This document shows positions 6,261 through 8,452 of a stretch of DNA of 8,452 nucleotides, piece after piece. How positions within the stretch are numbered: position 1 is the first letter of the stretch; each line of letters opens with the position of its first letter. The notes under the pieces were generated by a model that made no database searches, had not been told where the DNA came from, and saw only the letters and a list, made by a program, of their open reading frames with translations. Made by a program: the position numbers and the translations under genes. Source of the DNA: Candidatus Cloacimonadota bacterium (GTDB taxonomy: Bacteria > Cloacimonadota > Cloacimonadia > Cloacimonadales > TCS61); assembly GCA_023133395.1 (NCBI GenBank), contig JAGLWO010000080.1, positions 1 to 8,452 on the forward strand, in the 5' to 3' direction.

Positions 6261-6491
6261 CCCTCTCTTAATACAAAGAGAAGGACAGCCATGTCAGGGC
6301 GTATCCGGCTGTTGCTGGAGAAGACTGAAGGGTGAGTTTAAGGACGAGGTGAAGTCTAAAATTTTAAAGAAAAAGGAAACACATAGTTCAAGTTACACAT
6401 TGTCCGGCTTTGACGGAAACACGAACCAGCTTAAGTAATTGATAAATACAAGATATATAATTTCTTAGGAAGCAGAAATGCTTCCTTTTTT
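6261..6491 (+). ncRNA. Candidate structured small RNA (no known family recognised)
   Basis: Between two + strand terminators lies a stretch that is clearly richer in G+C than the AT-rich DNA after it and has no credible reading frame. Hairpins follow in series: 6261-6269 with 6276-6284 (one mismatch); ACAGCC 6285-6290 with GGCTGT 6307-6312, directly abutting the first; AGACT 6322-6326 with AGTCT 6353-6357; TCCG 6403-6406 with CGGA 6414-6417; and the terminal stem at 6467-6486. The word TCCGGCT occurs twice (6304 and 6403). A TATACT at 6254-6259 could be a -10 box, without a clear -35. I compared it from memory with tmRNA, RNase P, SRP, 6S and common riboswitches and found no match. The 5' end is a guess. 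It could instead be a processed operon 3' end. Confidence 0.45.
6467..6491 (+). terminator. Strong rho-independent terminator
   Basis: AGGAAGCA (6467-6474) and TGCTTCCT (6479-6486) form a perfect 8-bp stem capped by a GAAA tetraloop and followed by T-run 6487-6491. There is no T-run on the other side, so it acts on the + strand. No protein gene ends between it and the terminator at 6220, so it implies a separate transcript, most likely the candidate RNA. Confidence 0.82.
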
Positions 6492-6677
6492 AATATATTT
6501 TAAAAAATCATTTGACGTAAATTGCAAACATCGACAAATTAAACCTAGAACTTCTTAAAACAGAAGGATATAATTCAGATTAATATCTTTTTATTTTAAT
6601 CTGTAAAAAAAAGTAAATCATGTTTTCAATTAGTAAATTAGATTATAGATTATATCAATTTAAAAAAAGGAGGTAAC
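6492..6677 (+). promoter_or_regulatory. AT-rich leader of ssb with a possible promoter and inverted repeat
   Basis: A perfect TATAAT lies at 6569-6574, with only a weak -35 (TAGAAC, 6546-6551). An alternative TTGACG (6512-6517) lacks a good -10. Just after TATAAT, CAGATTAA (6576-6583) and TTAATCTG (6596-6603) form a perfect 8-bp inverted repeat over the expected transcription start, which could be an operator or a 5' hairpin. The ribosome site AAAGGAGGT (6665-6673) is strong, 4 nt from the ATG. No gene is seen here. Confidence 0.35.
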
Positions 6678-7034
6678 ATGGTTAGAACACCTAGTATTAA
6701 TAATGTATCCCTGGCAGGTAATATTGTGAGGGATGCGGTCATTAACCGCGTTGGTGAAAATAAGATTCCTGTGACTACCCTGACAATTGCTCACAATCAG
6801 CGTTATAAAGCTAAGGATGACAAATGGCAGGAGACGGTTTCCTTTGTTGATGTTGAGGTCTGGGGTGCTCTTGCTGAGCGTGAAGATTACTACAAGAAAG
6901 GAGTTCCGGTAGTTGTTGAAGGTACTCTCAAAGAAAACCAGTGGAAAGACAAGGAAGGTAAATCACATTCCAAAATAGTAATCAGAGCAGATAGGGTTCA
7001 CATTCTCAATTACCCGGATAAGAAGGAGAAGTAA
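6678..7034 (+). CDS. ssb: Single-stranded DNA-binding protein, short form without acidic tail
   Basis: 118 residues forming a single OB-fold: INNVSLAGNIVRDAV (strand 1 region), TTLTIAHNQRYKAKDDKWQE, the SSB signature FVDVEVWGALAE (about 56-67), YYKKGVPVVVEGTL and IRADRVHIL. It coats single-stranded DNA in replication, recombination and repair. Ordinary bacterial SSBs run to ~140-180 residues with a flexible linker and an acidic tip (DDDIPF-like) that docks partner proteins. This one stops just after the OB-fold with the basic end YPDKKEK, so the docking tail is absent. The stop is followed by a hairpin rather than an in-frame continuation, so I see no frameshift. It may be a second, specialised SSB, or this lineage may lack the tail. 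It is monocistronic, with its own strong AGGAGG. Confidence 0.93.
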   Translation: MVRTPSINNVSLAGNIVRDAVINRVGENKIPVTTLTIAHNQRYKAKDDKWQETVSFVDVEVWGALAEREDYYKKGVPVVVEGTLKENQWKDKEGKSHSKIVIRADRVHILNYPDKKEK

Positions 7035-7060
7035 AAAAAAGGAAACCGTTCTGTTTCCTT
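7033..7060 (-). terminator. Hairpin with T-run on the - strand; left inverted-repeat end
   Basis: AAGGAAAC (7039-7046) and GTTTCCTT (7053-7060) pair perfectly with a 6-nt loop. On the + strand no T-run follows, but the A-run at 7033-7040 gives a T-run on the - strand, so the terminator faces leftward. It would stop transcripts coming from the porV side. Its A-run overlaps the ssb stop codon. Confidence 0.65.
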
Positions 7061-7369
7061 AAGACCGTTGACAAAGTCAAAAGCCACTTGGCATTATAAA
7101 AATTGGCGTTAAAAAATAGTGAAATGAAAGCGTATATGAGATGCTATGTTTGAGTCCCACTTTTGTGGGATGAGTTCGGTATCGAATAGCTTGGATAAGC
7201 TATTTTAGACGTTTTTATAGAGCCATGATCTTCTTGTCTCGCTGAAGTTTACTAAACGAAGGCTGATTCTTTGGTTCGTTTCTGTTGGATTAAGCTAAAA
7301 GAAATGAACATTAAAGAATTTTGATTTATTGCAGTGGAATTTTTATGATAATAGTTCATAATGAATCTG
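7061..7369. other. Gene-free, hairpin-rich segment between two matching terminators
   Basis: No coding frame is supported on either strand. Small perfect stems are frequent: TGAC/GTCA near 7070-7080, GCCA/TGGC near 7083-7092, TCCCAC 7155-7160 with GTGGGA 7165-7170, AATAGCTT 7185-7192 with AAGCTATT 7197-7204, and AAACGAA 7254-7260 with TTCGTTT 7275-7281. A consensus TTGACA (7068-7073) with CATTAT 18 bp on (7092-7097) could be a rightward promoter. The segment may be overlapping 3' untranslated regions, a small RNA gene on either strand, or the body of a small inverted-repeat element. Confidence 0.4.
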
Positions 7370-7396
7370 AAGGAAACCGTACGGTTTCCTTTTTTT
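7370..7396 (+). terminator. Palindromic terminator facing right; right inverted-repeat end
   Basis: A perfect 22-bp palindrome at 7370-7391 is followed by a T-run (7392-7396), a good + strand terminator. Its stem arms match the hairpin at 7039-7060 at 20 of 22 positions. No T-run exists on the - strand side, so porV transcripts would read through it leftward. Confidence 0.8.
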
Positions 7397-7409
7397 AATT
7401 TTAATATTA

Positions 7410-8255
7410 CTAAAATTTATACCCCACCCCGAAATGATGGGTAACATCGATGGTGTGGGTGTTATAGGCATAGTTAATAGAAATATTATACAGATTAAAT
7501 TCCGCTCCCATTGAATAACTGGTCGGCTGTGAACGAACACCAAAGCGAAGAGCCAGCATATTAATAATCTTTACTTCAGTTCCAGCATGAATCTCGGTTT
7601 CACCACCAAGCGTCTTTTTCAATTCCAGGGATGTAATAACGTCTGTATAAGGCAGATAGGAAATTCCCATAGCCATCTTCTGTGGTAGCTCATGACTGCT
7701 GTCTTCACCGACCTTGGGATTATTAAGATTAGACACAGCAAAACCTATCCTGGTCCTCTGGTGTAGTACAGCCAGGGCTCCAATATTTATTCCGAAAGCA
7801 GGTTGATCACCAAAACTGTTGATGGACAAGTGATACATATTGAAGGTGTATCCAATATCTATCTCTGAATGAACGTCCTTCAATAGTGTAAAGGAGTGAG
7901 CCAGAGCATAGAGCTTTTCTGACATCAGGTTTACATCCTGAAAATCCACATCCATGGACTGCAGACCAATGCAAATCGTTCCGAACTTTTTGGGAAGCTC
8001 CATAGAAAGAGCAACTGTATTCAATATTTGGAAATCGTTACTGAAAATCTTTGTATAACCGATCATCAGGTTATTACCAGCTTTATTCAACCCTGCCGGA
8101 TTATAAAAGATACCATTAGCATCATCACTATTGGAATAAAAAGCTCCACCCATTGCCCGTGCTCTGGGTGAGGGTTCATAATCATCAAAAACTGCAGAAA
8201 GACTGACTGTAAAGATGAACATTAAGAAAATTACAATAAAATTTCTGGTATTCAT
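7410..8255 (-). CDS. PorV/PorQ-family outer-membrane beta-barrel protein
   Basis: 281 residues. Residues 1-20 form a signal peptide (two basic residues at most, then FIVIFLMFIFTVSLSA, cleavage near SLSA-V). The mature N-terminus has the family hallmark SPRARAMGGAFYSNSDDANGIFYNPAGL (about 29-56, written here by its start and end residues as in R-A-M-G-G-A-F and DDANGIFYNPAGL). Alternating hydrophobic strands continue to a terminal GVGYKF, whose final aromatic residue suits Bam-dependent insertion into the outer membrane. PorV-type proteins shuttle type IX secretion cargo or anchor it at the surface; many FCB genomes carry paralogues of unknown role. TAAGGAGG at 8261-8268, 5 nt from the ATG, fixes the start and overlaps the stop of the gene before it. 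That gene ends in a FlgD-like domain common on secreted FCB proteins. It is somewhat shorter than typical PorV. Confidence 0.88.
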   Translation of the reverse strand: MNTRNFIVIFLMFIFTVSLSAVFDDYEPSPRARAMGGAFYSNSDDANGIFYNPAGLNKAGNNLMIGYTKIFSNDFQILNTVALSMELPKKFGTICIGLQSMDVDFQDVNLMSEKLYALAHSFTLLKDVHSEIDIGYTFNMYHLSINSFGDQPAFGINIGALAVLHQRTRIGFAVSNLNNPKVGEDSSHELPQKMAMGISYLPYTDVITSLELKKTLGGETEIHAGTEVKIINMLALRFGVRSQPTSYSMGAEFNLYNISINYAYNTHTIDVTHHFGVGYKF

Positions 8256-8265
8256 GATCCCCTCC

Positions 8266-8452
8266 TTACTTCAGTGGAGCACCGATCACGATCGGGGCTT
8301 TGGCTGTTTTTTTCTTTCCGGTGTTCGCTTCAATAACTTCCAGGTAGCATATATATAGACCCAGCGGTAGAAGCTTATTATTCTTATCGCGTCCATTCCA
8401 ATCGTAATGAGTAATGCCTGTTGCACCCGAAATAATAATATTTTGAGGAGTA
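8266..8452 (-). CDS. C-terminal end of a FlgD-like-domain (type IX cargo-like) secreted protein, partial
   Basis: Only the last ~61 codons are in the window; the frame runs off the right edge without a start. The peptide reads ...ITHYDWNGRDKNNKLLPLGLYICYLEVIEANTG..., then a lysine-rich turn and KAPIVIGAPLK. The pattern W-N-G-R-D-x-x-x-K-x-(L/V)-P-x-G-(L/I)-Y is that of the FlgD Ig-like fold found at the C-termini of many large secreted proteins in FCB bacteria, where it can act with type IX export. The stop codon TAA is part of the ribosome binding site of the PorV-like gene, so the two are translationally linked and probably co-transcribed. The identity of the upstream part is unknown. Confidence 0.75.
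   Translation of the reverse strand, partial: TPQNIIISGATGITHYDWNGRDKNNKLLPLGLYICYLEVIEANTGKKKTAKAPIVIGAPLK

Noticed and set aside
6218..6430. Long-range pairing GCTGGTTC (6218-6225) with GAACCAGC (6423-6430) as a closing stem of the candidate RNA
   Set aside because: An 8-bp match over this span is expected by chance about once, and it would compete with the very strong local terminator at 6220-6244.
7124..7153. Nine-codon open frame (MKAYMRCYV) as a leader peptide
   Set aside because: No ribosome site and no downstream gene on that strand to regulate.

Overview
The window looks like chromosome from a Gram-negative bacterium of the FCB group. The signs are a PorV/PorQ-type outer-membrane protein next to a protein ending in a FlgD-like (T9SS-cargo-like) domain, a sugar transferase resembling a branch I know from Bacteroidota, and AT-rich intergenic DNA. 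A Cloacimonadota-like lineage is my best guess, by recall of similar proteins only; no rRNA or tRNA is present to confirm it.

Layout. (1) 1-6250, all on the + strand, is an extracellular polysaccharide locus: a 5'-truncated hexapeptide-repeat acyltransferase, an undecaprenyl-phosphate sugar-1-phosphate transferase, UDP-glucose 6-dehydrogenase (ugd) and a UDP-glucuronate 4-epimerase-like enzyme, closed by a hairpin terminator at 6220. The last two catalyse consecutive steps (UDP-Glc to UDP-GlcA to UDP-GalA); the transferase would start the lipid-linked glycan and the acyltransferase would decorate sugars. (2) Two small S23/IVS-type four-helix-bundle genes (2545-2904 and 4695-5051) interrupt this locus, one on each side of ugd. 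Each is bracketed by its own short-period tandem repeats: 7-nt units (consensus near GWAGACG) around the first and 10-nt units (consensus AATRCCYAYM) around the second. Both sets include one part in inverted orientation. These two cassettes are the most unusual feature of the window. (3) 6214-6677 has no protein gene. It holds the operon terminator, a GC-richer hairpin-dense stretch ending in a second terminator (candidate small RNA, not matched to a family I know), and the AT-rich leader of ssb. (4) 6678-7034 is a short single-stranded-DNA-binding protein without the usual acidic tail. (5) 7035-7409 has no gene, but is bounded by two nearly identical hairpins whose T-runs point outward. They could be convergent terminators for ssb and porV with overlapping 3' ends, or the ends of a small inverted-repeat element. 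(6) 7410-8452, on the - strand, holds a PorV/PorQ-like barrel gene preceded by the 3' end of a FlgD-like-domain protein.

Protein calls rest on motifs read by eye. Repeat and hairpin coordinates were counted directly from the sequence.
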